Source of the DNA: Callaeas wilsoni
Lineage: Eukaryota; Chordata; Aves; Passeriformes; Callaeidae
Assembly (NCBI GenBank): GCA_013398955.1
Contig: VWPU01017401.1
Span: 62,001-126,000 of the forward strand
DNA: 64,000 bases
Direction: 5' to 3'
The notes under the pieces: model-generated
What the model was told of the DNA's origin: nothing
Seen by the model: the letters and a program-made list of their open reading frames with translations, nothing else
The model's database searches: none
Position numbers and translations under genes: made by a program
Shown here: positions 38,201-50,834 of the stretch, piece by piece
How the letters are laid out: each line of letters opens with the position of its first letter
Numbering within the stretch: position 1 is the stretch's first letter

Positions 38201-40952
38201 AGTTTTCCACTTGTCCTTTCCACCGTCTCTGCAAACTTTTAGGTCTGCTTACGCTTTTAATCCAAATCTGAACAAGTGGGCAAAGAGAGCTTAGGATGGG
38301 AATATGTTTTAGAAGTAGGTCTGCAGGGAGATTGAATCTCACTAAAGACTGTCCACACCTGGGTGACAACACCATATCATGGCTCAAAGCTTGGTTAAAG
38401 GTTGTTGCAGTTCAGCTGATTGGTTTTTTGAAGTGGGAGGGGGGAAAGGGAAGGATGAGGAAGGTGAGCAGAAAAGACAAAATGACACATAAATGAGAAG
38501 GGAAAGTCCTTATTTTCCTGCATTTCTGAGCTGTTTTGCCCATGCCTAGCTCTGAGCATTTGTCAGGATGACGGAGAATGACCCGACTAAAGAGCTACTT
38601 CAACATAAAACATATACTGACCTGGAAAAGGATTGGGGAGTGTGGGTAAAACTCGTTCTAAGGGGGGAAAAAAAACAATAAGCAACATGCAGGAGAAAAG
38701 GACAAGCCACTTTTCACACCAAGCAAGCAGCAGATACAAACCTGATGGAGTTGTCTATCCCAAAATTAAATGAACTAGAGTATGTTTCATATACAGAGCA
38801 TTTTGCTAGCAACACGCCTAATACACATCAACATCCCCTGGGACTGGGAGTCAGAGAAAAGTAATTTGAAAAACTAAACAAATAATAGCCAAACAGCGAG
38901 AGGGATTAAGCACCTGCAGTGAAGGTAATTGGAGTTGATGGGCCATATCTTCCCTCTGACTTTCAAGACCACTCATGTCATCACTCTACAGCTCCTTTTG
39001 GCTACACCTCTGCCTGGAAGCTAGTCTTGGCAGAGAGGCGAGTTGTGGAAGTCCTCCATGGGTAGTTGTTGCCTCCCCAGAACCTTCTCCACAATGGATT
39101 TCTTGCCAATGACAGGTCCCTTGAGGATCTGTTCATGGGAGCAGTCACCCTGGTGAATCCTAAAGGGCAATCTGCTTCTTTAGAGTTTTTGTCCTTTGAG
39201 AGGAACAGAGTTTGTGCAGACTCATCATCTTCCAGTTGTACGCAGAGGCTGCTGTCTTGTTTACAGGGTTTTTATAATGTGTCCTCGTTATACGTCACAG
39301 CAGGACTCTGATATACGTCACTGCTGGCTTCACGGTTTGCTTCTTCCACAAAGGATCCCAAAAGAATTGCACAGACACTGAGGGAAAAGGCTAGCAGTAG
39401 TGCTAATTCTGCCTCATAGGTGCTGCAGGTGATGCACAGAGCAAGGAAGCAATTTGCCCAAGGTCAAACACTGAACTGTTGGCAGAGCCAGGCACAAAAC
39501 CAAAATACAAGGTCCCCAGGCTTGACTATTATCACTGGGTCTCCTTTCATGGCCTTCAGAGCTTTCTGGATGCCTTGTACTGACTGACACAAGTTTCTAC
39601 TTATGGACCAATCCACAGGTAGACATTTAGCTGCAACAGCTGGTAGGCCTGGGGCAATGAATTATCTCCTGGCTTACCTGCTAAGATCACTGCTGATGGA
39701 CACAGAGCTTGGCAGGATAAATCAGTAGTCCACTATTATTCTCCGATCACCTAGGCCCAGCTATTAGGAGGCCAAGGCTCTTTCTACAGTATCCTTGGTG
39801 CAAAGAGTGAGTTTCTGTCTCACTGGAGCTCATGAGGATTGAGCAGGTCAGGCCCATCCCTGTAACACTGGCAGAACTCCTGCCCTCGTGGTGGTAATGG
39901 AGTTGTTTGAATCCACAGCAGGCACAGGGGAGATCAAATACAAGTCTAGCCTGTATCTCTCTGTTTATGTAGCAACAGGGGACTATTGTTCTGCGAAAGC
40001 AGGCTGTTTGTGCTGACAAGACTTCCTTGTTATTTAGTTTGGTTAAATAACTCAACTCCCCTTTACCTTCTTCCTGCACAGCAGGCTGCAGGCTGCACAG
40101 CATAAGCAGTTAAAGCAAAGCACTATGGCCTCATTATCATGCTGCTTTCTATTCAAGGACTCTATCTCTGTTCCCCTCTCCCACTGTGTGCTGCTTTTAT
40201 TGCTCCACCCTGGCTCATTAGCAGTGTCTCAGCCTTGCCCCCTCTGACTGTCAGCCCAAACCACTTTCCTCTCTCCTGAGTCTCCCTGTTATTGACATAT
40301 GTAGGGAAAACAGGGAGTGTGCACTGAGAGCCACTAAGAGGGATTTTGGCCACAGTTAAGGTTCCAAACCCCAGCAGCCACCACCATAACCAAATGCTCA
40401 GGCACGACAAAGCGTGGGCAGAGCGGAAGGAGGGGTGTCAGTGTGTGCACACTTGTGGCAGGACGCTAACAAATAATGACAAGTTAGAGGCTAATGCCAG
40501 CTTTTAGGAACGTGCCTTGCTGCAACCAAAACTGCTGGGCTCCACCTGGAGCTTCTCGAGTTGGCACTGTCTTGCCAGCTTCTGCTTCACCTCAGTGTTT
40601 GCTGATTCCCCAAAGGGTGCAGAGGATGCAGCAGGGGACCTGCTGATGTGGTAGCGTCCTATAATTGAGCCAACTGAGCCAGCAGGACTGCATCAGGATG
40701 TGCAGCATTGTGCTGCTGTCTCCCGTTTCAGCCTGTGGGATGGGCTAGCTTGGTGGGAGGCAACTAATTTGGAAAATATTTTCTTTCTTTTCTCTGCTTT
40801 GCTAGAATGCACCAGGTGCTGCACCTGCTTCTGTGTGCCTGTGGAGGGGTGTGTGGGTTTGCATATACATCACACAGGTGCATGCCTATGTACACATACT
40901 CACCTACACATAAACCTATGTGTCTGTGTTCCTCTAGGAAATGTGTATCTGC

Positions 40953-41037
40953 TATGTGTGTGTATATATATGTATCTACACACGTTTATATATGTGTGTG
41001 TATATGTATATAGATATATATCTATATTTATCTCTGT
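40953..41037. repeat. TG/TA compound microsatellite
   Basis: TGTGTGTGTATATATATG followed by further TATATGTGTGTGTATATG and ATAGATATATATCTATATTT runs, in the LSAMP last intron. Confidence 0.85.
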
Positions 41038-44000
41038 GTAGCATGTTTTAAGATACAAACTATGACTTTCACTCATAATGCTTTTCATAGCACTGTCAGG
41101 TGAGTAAAACAAAAAGAAAACATGTTCCCTACCTCCTAATACACTTGGAGGAAGAACCCTTTCCCTTCAGTTGTGTCACTGCTTTTCACCTCTGTTGCTC
41201 CGTGGTGGCAGCCCTGGCTTTGCCTCTCCGTCAGGTAATTTTCACAGAGATGTGTATTACTGCCCCTGCTTTGTGCTTAGGGGTTACAAACCTTTGCTGT
41301 CAGGCTCTGCAGAGCTGAATCAACCTACTGGCTCACCAGTGTTGCCAAACATGTTCCTGCCTCCCAACTCGTCATACCCACAGATGTGTGATAGAGCTTC
41401 CTCTCCTGCATGGGCTTTAGCGCCTGTTGAGCCCAGCTGTGAACTAGTTCAGCTCAGTACAACAAAATAAAACATTTTAGGGAGATGAGCAGTAAAGTTC
41501 ATTTACCTATTCACTGGTTTAGTAGGTTGGACTGGCTCAGCAGCTTGTCCACTGAGTGGCAGAATAAGTGAAAAAACAAAACCATGTGGCAGAGAGCAGG
41601 ATGAGCAAAAGGACTTGGTAGGAAGGAATGTCGGCAAGCTATTAGAGCAGTTGTATCATCAAACTGTACCTGAGTACCCTCTCTACAAACATACTCCATT
41701 TCTGCTGTTGGAGGCAGTTTCCTGGGTAAGTTAAACCTTTGGTAGGGCCATATTTATGTTGTTGTAAACTCAGTCTCCAGGAGTGAGGGGTGTAAATCTT
41801 TCCACCTACAGCAGGCAATCCCGCTGCTACATCCTTTAAGGAAGATCACTAGCTATCTATTCATACAGCTCAAGGGAGCTGCTTTTGTATTTTAATGCAT
41901 CTTCTATCTATGACATTGACATCTAAGGCACTCAGTCTCTCTGAGAGTTTTTCAGTGCTGACTGAGATTTCATGAAATGGTAGCCACCAATTTTTCTCTA
42001 TTGCTAAACTGTTCTTTCACATCATTTCACTCGCTCCCTGTCTGCCCTCCACCTCAGGCAAAGCTGCCAGTACCTCATTATTAACTCTCTGGTTGTTTCT
42101 TCACTCCTTGCTGCCATTCTTTTTTGTGCTGCAATGGGACACCGAGGAACCATCGCTGTACTTACCTCCCCAGTGGGATGTTGTCCTACAGTAAGCTCGT
42201 TCTCTATTTAAAAAGGAAAGAAGATCTCTGATTCCAGGGATGAAAAACACTCCCAAGTATTTGAGGACCTGCTGTACCTTGCAAAAACTTGGCACTGCTT
42301 TATTTTTCTGTCTAGGTGTGTGGCTGGGAATGTGCATTACCTGTTATTTCAGCTACTGTGTGATCACTACAGCATTTCTTTCATCTGGGATTGTAGGTTT
42401 TTTCAGCAGCTTTCTTTATCTTTATGAAGCTGGATTCCCGTCACTCATTTCCCCCCTGATTTCTTAACCTTCAAAATACCAGCTGTAATCTGCCTGAATT
42501 CATTTTTTTCTCTCTCTTTCTCTCTTCCATACTAACTAGAAGAACAGAGATTTCCTGAAACAATATGAAGCAATTGCACACTGAAAAAGTAGGGATTAAC
42601 CAAGCAACAAAAACAAGTTAGAAAAAGTTCACTGAAAATCATCAAATCTCTTGCAGCTCCTGCACTTCCATTCTCCTGGCTCTTGTGAAGTTCTATAGTG
42701 TCCTCCAGTATAAACAGGCTTTGAATTTCTAAAAAATTATAAACAAAATCCAACAACTTGAAAGAAGGAAAGTGTTCTTCATACACATCAAAAGGGGGCT
42801 AAAATAGGATCCTCGCTGTTGCAAGTCATCTTTAAGAGTTGCCACATTTCCTCGTGGAACAGTTCACAGCAACTTTGCAAGGTTTCCCTGGGTCTCCCAC
42901 AGGTTCTGCCGCTCATTTGATGACCATGGGTAAACCACTTCTTCACTCTGTACCTTAACTTCCTGCTGCAAAACGGTGCTAACAACACTCACCCATTTCT
43001 AAATTACTTGTGATATTAAAATATTCATTGCTAGCAAATCCTTTGAGATCCTTTGAGGTGAAGTTCTGAAGTAATGCAAAATGCTCCTCTAGCAAAACTA
43101 ACCCCCCAGCTAAAATGATATGTGCATATATACATTATTGAATTTCATCTTATATTTTGTTTCAGTGATGCATTTCAGTTCATCTGTGTAACAGGAACCA
43201 ACAGAGAGGGCCAAAATTAGAATTCAGTCACAAATAATGGATTCTAAACTTAGAATTATATTAATATCAGCAAGAACAAATCTGGAGTATTTGAAAATTG
43301 TGTTCCAGATTGCTGCCTGAGGATTTTTTTTTAATCTCATGACAGTCACAAGACCAGGGTGAAAAGACTTTCAAAGTAGAAATTTGCTTTGTGTACTGCA
43401 ATGCTACAGGAAATCAAATATATGTTCTTTTATGATAATATCTATTCTTTAGAAAATAACTGCCACGAAATATACCTAAATTTGCAAAAATTCGAACTGC
43501 CATGAAATAAATCCAAAGGTGGTAAACAAAGAATGCCCATGGATTTATCCTTTTGCACTACATCAGTTAAAAATAACCAAACCATAACTTTGATTTTTTT
43601 TATGGTTTGATTAACCTGACCACGCAGAGCAGAAATTAGACTAAACTGCATCCCATACTGACTGCTTTACACAGCTGCTTTTTTTTCTGTTTAAAAGGAC
43701 ATGCAGGTCATGGCAGGAGAGTTTTAATTCAATTTGGGACCGTCAGAGGAACACTGCCATCAGTCACTTTTGTGTCTACGTGTCCATTTGTGTGAGCGGG
43801 TCATTTTGCTGCAGTGTATCTCTGATGCCAATAACATGTGGGCCAAGCCTAGCCCAAGTTTTAGACCTGGAACTGGGAACTGCATTTTGAATACACCACA
43901 GTTTGTATGTGTGTGTGGATGGCAGGTGAGGGGCAGGGGCTCTGTTTAGGGTCAGGTTTGAATCTGCAAAATTCAGAACCAGCAGGTAACTCTACTCTAG

Positions 44001-44376
44001 AGCTTGGTCTTGTCTCAGCTTCTATCTGTTTATACTTACTAAGACAAACTCAGTAATTGAAAGGTAGCAGAATGAGATCCAAGGAACCTTATTCCATATT
44101 TCATCTGTTGATTTTCCTCCATGTTCCCTATGGTATGCCCCTTTAAAATAATTCTGTCTTTTCTCATTTCTGTCCCTTCCAGTTTCAAACCAATTTCTCT
44201 TTTTCTTGACTCTGTCTTGTTCTCCTCAGGCTCAGTGGCTAGTTCTCTCCATCTCTCTGAATTACTTGTCATTTCTCAGCTGTCATGGATCCTCCGAGCC
44301 CTGGCCTTCCGTCTACTTATTAAAGGGGCTGTCATTCTAAAGGGTTTTTTGTTTCCAGAGTTAAAACAAACACATT

Positions 44377-44382
44377 TTTATT
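44377..44382 (-). terminator. Possible intronic polyadenylation signal
   Basis: AATAAA on the minus strand followed at once by AATGTGTTTGTTTT, a T/G-rich run. It lies 239 bp beyond an in-frame intronic stop after the Ig3 exon. The close spacing of the T/G-rich run is not ideal, so this is only a candidate. Confidence 0.25.
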
Positions 44383-44640
44383 ATTTTAACAAAATCTGTC
44401 TTCAGCAAAACCAGTCAATCAAAGGGCTTGACTGTAAACCTTTCGATTTGGCTGTGTTTGTGTTTCAAGGCAAGTATGAACACACAGGTATCCGAAGCAG
44501 AGTGCTGAAAGCCAGGTCACGGCCGGAGGTTTGAGAGGGCTGGGTTGTCAAGCAGATGCCTTCCTGAGTTTTGGCCACCATGTGCTTCCTACACAGCTGT
44601 GTCTTTGTGAGAGCCTCCCTTCACCCCCTCCCGTACTTAC

Positions 44641-44789
44641 TGTAGAGGTATAGGCTGGCATTTGTGACTCCCAGCTTGTTGGCAGCCACACAGGTGTAGT
44701 TCCCGTAGTGTTCCTCAGTGACATTGGCCACCATCAGCAGAGACTGGCTCCCCGTGCTCTTTATCTCCAGACCGCTGGCGCTGTTTATC
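44641..44789 (-). CDS. LSAMP: LSAMP coding exon, second half of Ig domain 3
   Basis: A 149-bp internal coding exon. The acceptor is TCTTCCCAG before 44789 and the donor is CTCTACA then GTAAGTAC after 44641. It starts with G completing Arg and ends with A, the first base of the next Arg codon. The frame reads [20 protein letters not shown], then [20 protein letters not shown] and [15 protein letters not shown] carries the second Ig3 cysteine. Three N-glycosylation sequons are present: NVT, NYT and NAS. The segment [10 protein letters not shown] departs from the mammalian form I remember (GQSSLTVTN), whereas [22 protein letters not shown] is unchanged. Read through the donor, the frame ends at a TGA at 44621-44623, so intron retention would remove the GPI signal. 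Confidence 0.97.
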
Positions 44790-45721
44790 CTGGGAAGACA
44801 GGAGAAGAGGTGTAGAGTGCAATGGCAGCTGTGTACTGGGAAGGAAATCCCTCCCCAGCACACAGCAAACCAAAGTCATTCAGCCCAGCTGGCAGGTGAG
44901 GACAGAGGGAAGCAGGGAGGTGATGTGAGAGGAAAGAGACCAAAGAAGGCATGGATGGAAAACAGGAGGAGGGAATGGAAGGAACGTAGTAGTTCAATGG
45001 GATGAAATGCCACTGGTAAGGCAGTGGAGAACCAAGGAAAGACAAGGGAAAGGGAGGAAGCATTTACCCAGCACTGAGTCACTCTGGAAATGAACATACC
45101 ATGGCTAGCTGAAGGCTAGTCTGTACTTAAACAAAATAGTCTTAGTGAAACACACTGATTCACAGTGCATATACCAATGCTGAGTCACCCCTGAACCTGG
45201 GCACCCTGTTCAGGGCTGGCTACCTTAAAATGCAGGATAATAACACAACCTTCTTAATACCAGGTAAATGCTTAAGTAGAAAGGACAGATTGTTTTTCTC
45301 TTCTCATTTATTCTCATATGCAAGTCTGAGAGACTTGGGTTACACAGGTGGGGGAATCTCATACCTCAGCAGCTCCTTCCCCTAGAAGAATATATCGAGA
45401 GCAGCATTATCTAATTGAAGACTCATACTACCTACTTTTTGGCCTGTGTCACGGGCTGCTTAACATTGTATTAATTGGGTACTGGCCCACAACTGACTTC
45501 AAGGCAAGAGCCCCATCCTCTGCACTTCCTTCAGCATCTCCAGCGCAGAGAGGAATTGCCTCCTCCAGCCATGACCATGCTGGCTCTTCTGAGTCTGATG
45601 AGTTGCGACTCAAGTGGATTGTAAGGAGCAATTGGTTTGAGAGGAGCTGGGGAGAATGATAGGAACCTCTACTCAATGGACAGAAAAAGAGAGGAGGGAA
45701 GAGGTGAGCTAAAGGCCTTAC
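44790..45721 (-). other. LSAMP intron within Ig3 (932 bp)
   Basis: A short intron splitting the Ig3 domain, with GTAAGG at the donor and CTTCCCAG at the acceptor. No repeat or extra exon is seen. Its 3' part (44900-45060) is pyrimidine-rich on the minus strand. Confidence 0.95.
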
Positions 45722-45842
45722 CTGGTGTCATCTCTGTACCACTCGAAATCAGGCGTGGGCACTGCTGATGCCTCGCACCGCAGTAAGGCTTGTCGTCCCG
45801 TGGCCGCTTCATTGCTCTTGGACTCTGTGATGGTGGGAGGGT
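45722..45842 (-). CDS. LSAMP: LSAMP coding exon, first half of Ig domain 3
   Basis: A 121-bp internal coding exon. The acceptor is CTTCCTGCAG before 45842 and the donor is ACCAG then GTAAGG after 45722. The first two bases (AC) complete Tyr with the T of the previous exon; the last two (AG) form Arg with the G of the next. The frame reads [20 protein letters not shown] then [19 protein letters not shown]. It holds the first disulfide cysteine (LRCEA) and the core tryptophan (FEWYRDD) of a C2-type Ig domain. It differs from remembered human LSAMP at a few conservative positions (EAATG, ALLRC, VPTP). It lies 932 bp from the exon encoding the rest of Ig3. Confidence 0.97.
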
Positions 45843-48800
45843 CTGCAGGAAGGAAGCACACGGTCAATCCACACACTTCCAGGTGGAACAAAACAGTGAA
45901 ACTATGTCAGGGCTGTCTGCCTCCTGCAAACAGTTCGGGGTACTGGAGGCCCATGGCAGCTGCTCACTGTGGCCCACGTTCCCCCCTGCACCTCTGCAGA
46001 ACGCTGCTCTTTGAACTCTCCCTAATATACAACATTAGCAGCACTCCTTACATGTGGTACTCTTCAGCACTGCTTGAATAAAGTTCTGTCATAAATGCAT
46101 AGGCATACACGGGCAGAATTAAGGTTAATGATGGGCTTCTGTAATTTATGAATATTTACCTATGGATCTGTAGTTCACATGGGTTTATCAGAGAGAAGAA
46201 GATAAGAGAAAAACTTCATCAAGGGTAAAGGAAGACAGCAAAAGTAAAGGAATAAAGAAGGAATTTAACACTAGCATGAAAATTATATCCCATACAAACT
46301 CTTTGTCTAATGCCAAAACTATAACAACAAAGGATTGAGGCAACATGTATGAAACAGAAATACATTCATGGCTTAAAAGAGACGAGCTTTAGCAGAAGCT
46401 GTGGGTGCACCTCTGAGATCCAGACAACTTGTTGAGACACTTCCCTTAGCTGTCCACAGTTACAAATCCTGATCAAACCTTCCTGGACATCGTGCTCTGT
46501 GACAAGCTCCAGAAGGGCTTGCTTGTGACTGCTGTGCATGAAGTTTGCCCCCAGCACGGTGCTCCTACCTCTGCTTACTTTGAAGTCTGAGCATTGTGCC
46601 ATGGGCAAACCAAACTTGGAAAATATATCGGTGTGCTCTGCTGGAGCTTGGTCTCAGTACTAGCTGGATACCAGGTAGGGTAGGCACCAGCATCTTCAAT
46701 CCCAGCCCCATGTTCAAAGTATTAAGCAATAAGCTTTACATGTTAAAAGGCAGAATTATTTCCACCTGGCTGCTGAGAGGGATCAAGGAAGAAGTGCCTT
46801 GTCTCTCATCACTAATACTTGCACACCCTGAGATTATAGGGCTGCAACTCAGATAGATACTTTGCTGAGACTCAAGTTACCATGAAACACACTCCGCCAT
46901 CTGTATCTGTCCCAGAACTGAAAGGCCAGGAAAAAAAAAAAAAAAAAAAGAAGAAGAAGCAAAATGGATTGTGTCAGTCAAAGAAAAAAAAGAAATCTAT
47001 CTGGAGAATGCAGGGAAGGAAATTTGTTTGTGAACACATTAGCCATCTCAATATGATCTCTTCCCTGACCTTAATCGGGATTTTATGCAGGGCTTTAGGG
47101 ATATTGCAGTGCGCCCTCTAACATCATAAATATTAATAAGTGTACATAAATAGGATCCTACATTCAAAGGCTGTGGGTTCATGTAAATGTTTTAATTTGA
47201 AAAGGAGGAGGGATAATAAAAGGATAGCGAAGGTGATTTTTTAACCATTATTATTCGATTTTTTGGTTTGAGGAGTATATCTTCTTGCTGTCTACAGCGA
47301 GACAAACGTTTCCATTTCATGAATCTGGCACAAGAGGTGAGTCACGGAATGAGCGGGCACCTTTCCATGGGACTGGAAAATGATCCCAGCAGGCGTCTGC
47401 TCTCCAGCCTGCTGCTGGGGAGCCCAGTCCCTTGCTCTGAGCAGTCCCTATATTCACTACTTTAAAAAGCTGCTGAAGTGCAACTGCTCTCCCGGGAGAA
47501 GGGGCAGGTGGCAGTCCTAAACAGACCAGCCTATTGCACTTAGAAAGCAGCTGCTCTGTGCTCTGTGTGTAGCCATTTGCTGCCTGGGAAGCCAGGAGAG
47601 GGTTTCCTTCAGCTGCTTTCCTCCCACTCTCCCCAGGCCTCAGTTTCCCTGTGTGTGATGTGCAAGGGCAATTACCTGGGAAGCCTGAAGGTGGTAGTGT
47701 GAGACCAAAGCAAAGTGAGATGCTTTCTCCTGCAGTTCGAGCTGACAGTGCTCCACAGCAGATGATGAGAGATGGCCAGGAAGCTCCTGAGGTTGGACAG
47801 GCCCCATTTTTCAAACTTACTGTTGTTTTCCCACTTTCTGCTGCTTGTGGTGTTATTTAACAAAGCAGGAGGAGGAAAGATGTATGCAAATATCTAGCTT
47901 TCATTCCCCAAATAGGACTGATTTTTTCTTGTGTGGTCCTCATGATGGCTTAGATCTCCCTTTCTTTCAAAAGAAAAGATCTGTCCTTAAGAAATTTTAA
48001 GTTGCTTACATTACAAATTACACCACATATTAACATCACTTTCTTATATTTTCCAACAGTTAAAATGTTTAAGATCTTACCGTGGCATAGTTATTATGTG
48101 TTGAAACTAAATCAAAATCAAACATTCTGACTTTATACAAACAATCTGTTTCAAACACATTAAAGCGCCATTGAAATTATGTTTCAGAGAAATATTTGAA
48201 ACTATTAATTGGTTCTCATGGAACGTCTCCAGTTTATAAACTCAGCTGGTTTTGACACTTCTATACTTTCAGTGCAGAAAATCTGCTACTACAGTTCATA
48301 TTAATGCCAAATTTGGCCCATGAGGCAGCTGATATTAAACCACTGCCACCCAATTTCTAAGGGAACTATAAAAAATTGTGGATTCAGATGATGCTGCAGG
48401 GAGCCTATAACCTCGACTTCTAAGCAAGACAGAAAAGCTGATCTGATGTGATGGCCCACATGGGACCAAGGGAAAGAAACAAAGAGCAAGAACGGTATTA
48501 GAAGGTGCTATGATCACCTACAGTCAAATTAAGACTGGTATTGGCTGAAACACTTGCTGCCATCAGGTCTCTGCCCTAACCTGCTCCCCGACAGTTCCAC
48601 CTGTGAATCAAGGCTTGAATATGCACCCGGAAATATGTCTGTAGCCATCTCCAATTTCAATTTAAGTCAATATTCTGGTTTAAGTCTCAATTTAAACTGA
48701 AGAAGGTCGGGAGAGGATATACCCCCCATTCATCCACCCTTGCTGCAAAGTTATTAGCCTCCAAGCAAGGAAACAAAGCAGGTACATAGGGATAGCTCAC

Positions 48801-49638
48801 TTTACATCACTCAAGTGCCAAATATAAGCCATACAAGTATGGAGGTGGACATATACACATGTAAGATTAAAGAGTAACATCAGTTTGAAATATCTTGTGT
48901 TACTGTGAAAGGAGCATGCCAGCAGAGTGAAGTGGACATCTGTCTAACCACATATGGGATGGGATCCATGCCCCACTCCACAGGTGTGGAAGGAAGCCAC
49001 ATCTTACTGTGCCTCTTGGTGCTTTTAGGAGAATTGCTGTATCCTTTGGTCAAAGCTCGTTTCTGTATTGCACTGCTGCATGGATGGTCTTTTAGGGAGA
49101 GCTTTAAACTGATGACCTGAAACCAGCATAAAAGCTAAGTTTTTGCACCCTGTCATTAACACGTGCCTCTAGCCCGTGTCCCCTGGCTGTGATAGCTGTG
49201 TAGGCACTGCTGAGATGGCTCGGTGCAGGCAGGCATGTGTTTGCTCTGAGCCAGCTGAGCCCTCCCTTATCTCTCCTTGCTGCCTTGGTAAAGCTTCTCT
49301 TCACGCTACTGTTCACCCGAATATCAATGAGTGAAAACAAGGCATTGCCAGAATTTCGGAGGGGAGAGACGGGGGCAACTCACAGCTCTTCCTTCTCTCT
49401 CTCCCTCTCTGTCTGTCTCTCTGCTCCACACCTCCCCCAGCCTTTTCTTATATATTACCGGGTTTAAAGCACAAACTGTACCCTTTGGCAAGTGTCTGAT
49501 TGCAGATAGTTTTCTCAGCGCCCTCCCTTTCAGATTGTATAATCCAAACCCAGAAATGCTTCTCTGTTTATCCTGAAGTAACCCCCGCCTGTGGGCAAAG
49601 CTCTCCCCGTTGCCCTGCCCCAGCTGCAATGTACTCAC
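45843..49638 (-). other. LSAMP intron between the Ig2 and Ig3 exons (3,796 bp)
   Basis: Donor GTGAGTAC, acceptor TTCCTGCAG. It holds an A-rich simple repeat at 46931-46959 and an AT-rich, repeat-free stretch at about 47040-47265 that looks like a candidate conserved non-coding element. No coding sequence is recognised. Confidence 0.93.
46931..46959. repeat. Poly-A with AAG repeat
   Basis: A run of 19 A followed by a GAA repeat, with no recognisable retroelement body next to it. Confidence 0.9.
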
Positions 49639-49773
49639 AGTTCACAGTGACCCGGACTTGCTTGACATCTGCTGAGGCAACTTCGTTGGCAGCTTTGCAC
49701 TCGTACTTGCCCGACTGCTCTCGTGTTATCCCCAGGATCTCCAGGTACTCCTCCTCACCTTCAAACTCTCTGC
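49639..49773 (-). CDS. LSAMP: LSAMP coding exon, second half of Ig domain 2
   Basis: A 135-bp internal coding exon. The minus strand shows a CCTACCAG acceptor just before 49773 and a donor reading AACT then GTGAGTAC after 49639. It enters with two bases completing a Gly codon and leaves with one base (T), which with AC from the next exon makes Tyr. The frame reads [20 protein letters not shown], then [20 protein letters not shown] and VTVN. KYEC carries the second disulfide cysteine of Ig2. Against human LSAMP as I remember it the match is nearly complete, with small changes such as Ala for Ser in NEVASAD and Arg for Lys in KQVRV. The first half of Ig2, with its first cysteine, should be in an upstream exon not found here. 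Confidence 0.96.
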
Positions 49774-50817
49774 CTGGTAGGACAGAAAAATACAGAGGGT
49801 GGTTCTGCTAGGCGTTTAGATTTGGGAAATTGCTACGGAGGAACAATCACAACACGGATTCTGCAAACAAGCAACAGTCATGAGCTGTTTAAAAGTTATT
49901 TCGGAAGCTGTATCAGCAAGATACCAGTATTTCATTTAATTATGGAAAACTGAAAATCTGGAAGGCTGCATACAGGTGGTACAATACATAGCCTCTCACA
50001 GGCTGCCCAGACTGAGAAGCAAAATCTCGACCACATGAGATCAGACTAAGTTCACTAGTGTGATGGCTGAGTACCACCAGAGGTTAGTCATGCTCTGGCT
50101 GATGTGCTGGTTGAGGGCTAGCTGGGTCTTCAGATGTGCTGGTGTGTTGTCAGCACCCTTTTCTCCACTGCAAAACTGTGAAAAATGTCTTTCTGTCTCT
50201 CAGAGCAACCACCACCCTGAAGTGCCATCGATCAGATCAAGCTACTGTTAAACACAGCCAAACTGAGAGAAACAAACTGTAATTTGATCTGCAGAGACCA
50301 ATAATCATCACGCATCCCTGGTCTACTGTACATAAGAAATGACACATTTAAACCGTGCTGCCTCACTTACGCACTTTGGAAAACAGTGACTTGAGTGTCA
50401 GTCAGGGTTATGGATGGGGGCAGGAATCGGGGGAGGTCTGTGGCCTTGCTTTCAACTCACTGTGTGACCTTGAGTGAGTCACTCGTTTGCTCTCCCTCTG
50501 TGAACTGCAGCGAATAGCCCCCCTCTCCCATCACCTCCGGGTTAGAGCAGGGCAGTGAGGTTAACCCATGTAAAACACATTAGATTCATTGCATGAAAGT
50601 TGCCAGGGAAGCATGAAATGTTAGGATTGGTATATCTACTCTATTCCTTCAGAAAGCGAAGTAAGGCACCTCCTGGAAAGAATGTGAACCACATTTCATC
50701 CTCTCAGAGGCCTGTGAGCACTGCTCTGCAGCACTGGAAACCACAAGCCCCAGTTGTGTACTTGTGTATGTGCAGAGAAATCATCTGTCAACCCTAAAAG
50801 GGTAAAAGCCAGATTTG

Positions 50818-50834
50818 AAAAAAAAAAAAAAAAA
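50818..50834. repeat. Poly-A (17)
   Basis: A single-base run of 17 A, preceded by AGATTTG and followed by GGGTCAGC. No retroelement body is evident on its 5' side. Confidence 0.9.

Larger units (their letters stand above)
21301..44640 (-). other. LSAMP last intron (23,340 bp)
   Basis: Intron between the Ig3 exon and the GPI-signal exon, with GTAAGT at the donor and a pyrimidine tract ending in CAG at the acceptor. It contains the GC-rich minisatellite block, a CTCF-like site, a CpG island, a CR1 3' end, a candidate old interspersed repeat, and TG/TA-rich microsatellites. AT-rich, ordered-looking stretches occur at about 22080-22290 and 36900-37560. I found no alternative coding exon, but a short one could be missed by eye. 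Confidence 0.9.

Noticed and set aside
21301..44640. Alternative C-terminal exon known from some mammalian LSAMP isoforms
   Set aside because: Looked for between the Ig3 exon and the terminal exon and not found by eye. It may be absent or too diverged, so I do not annotate it.
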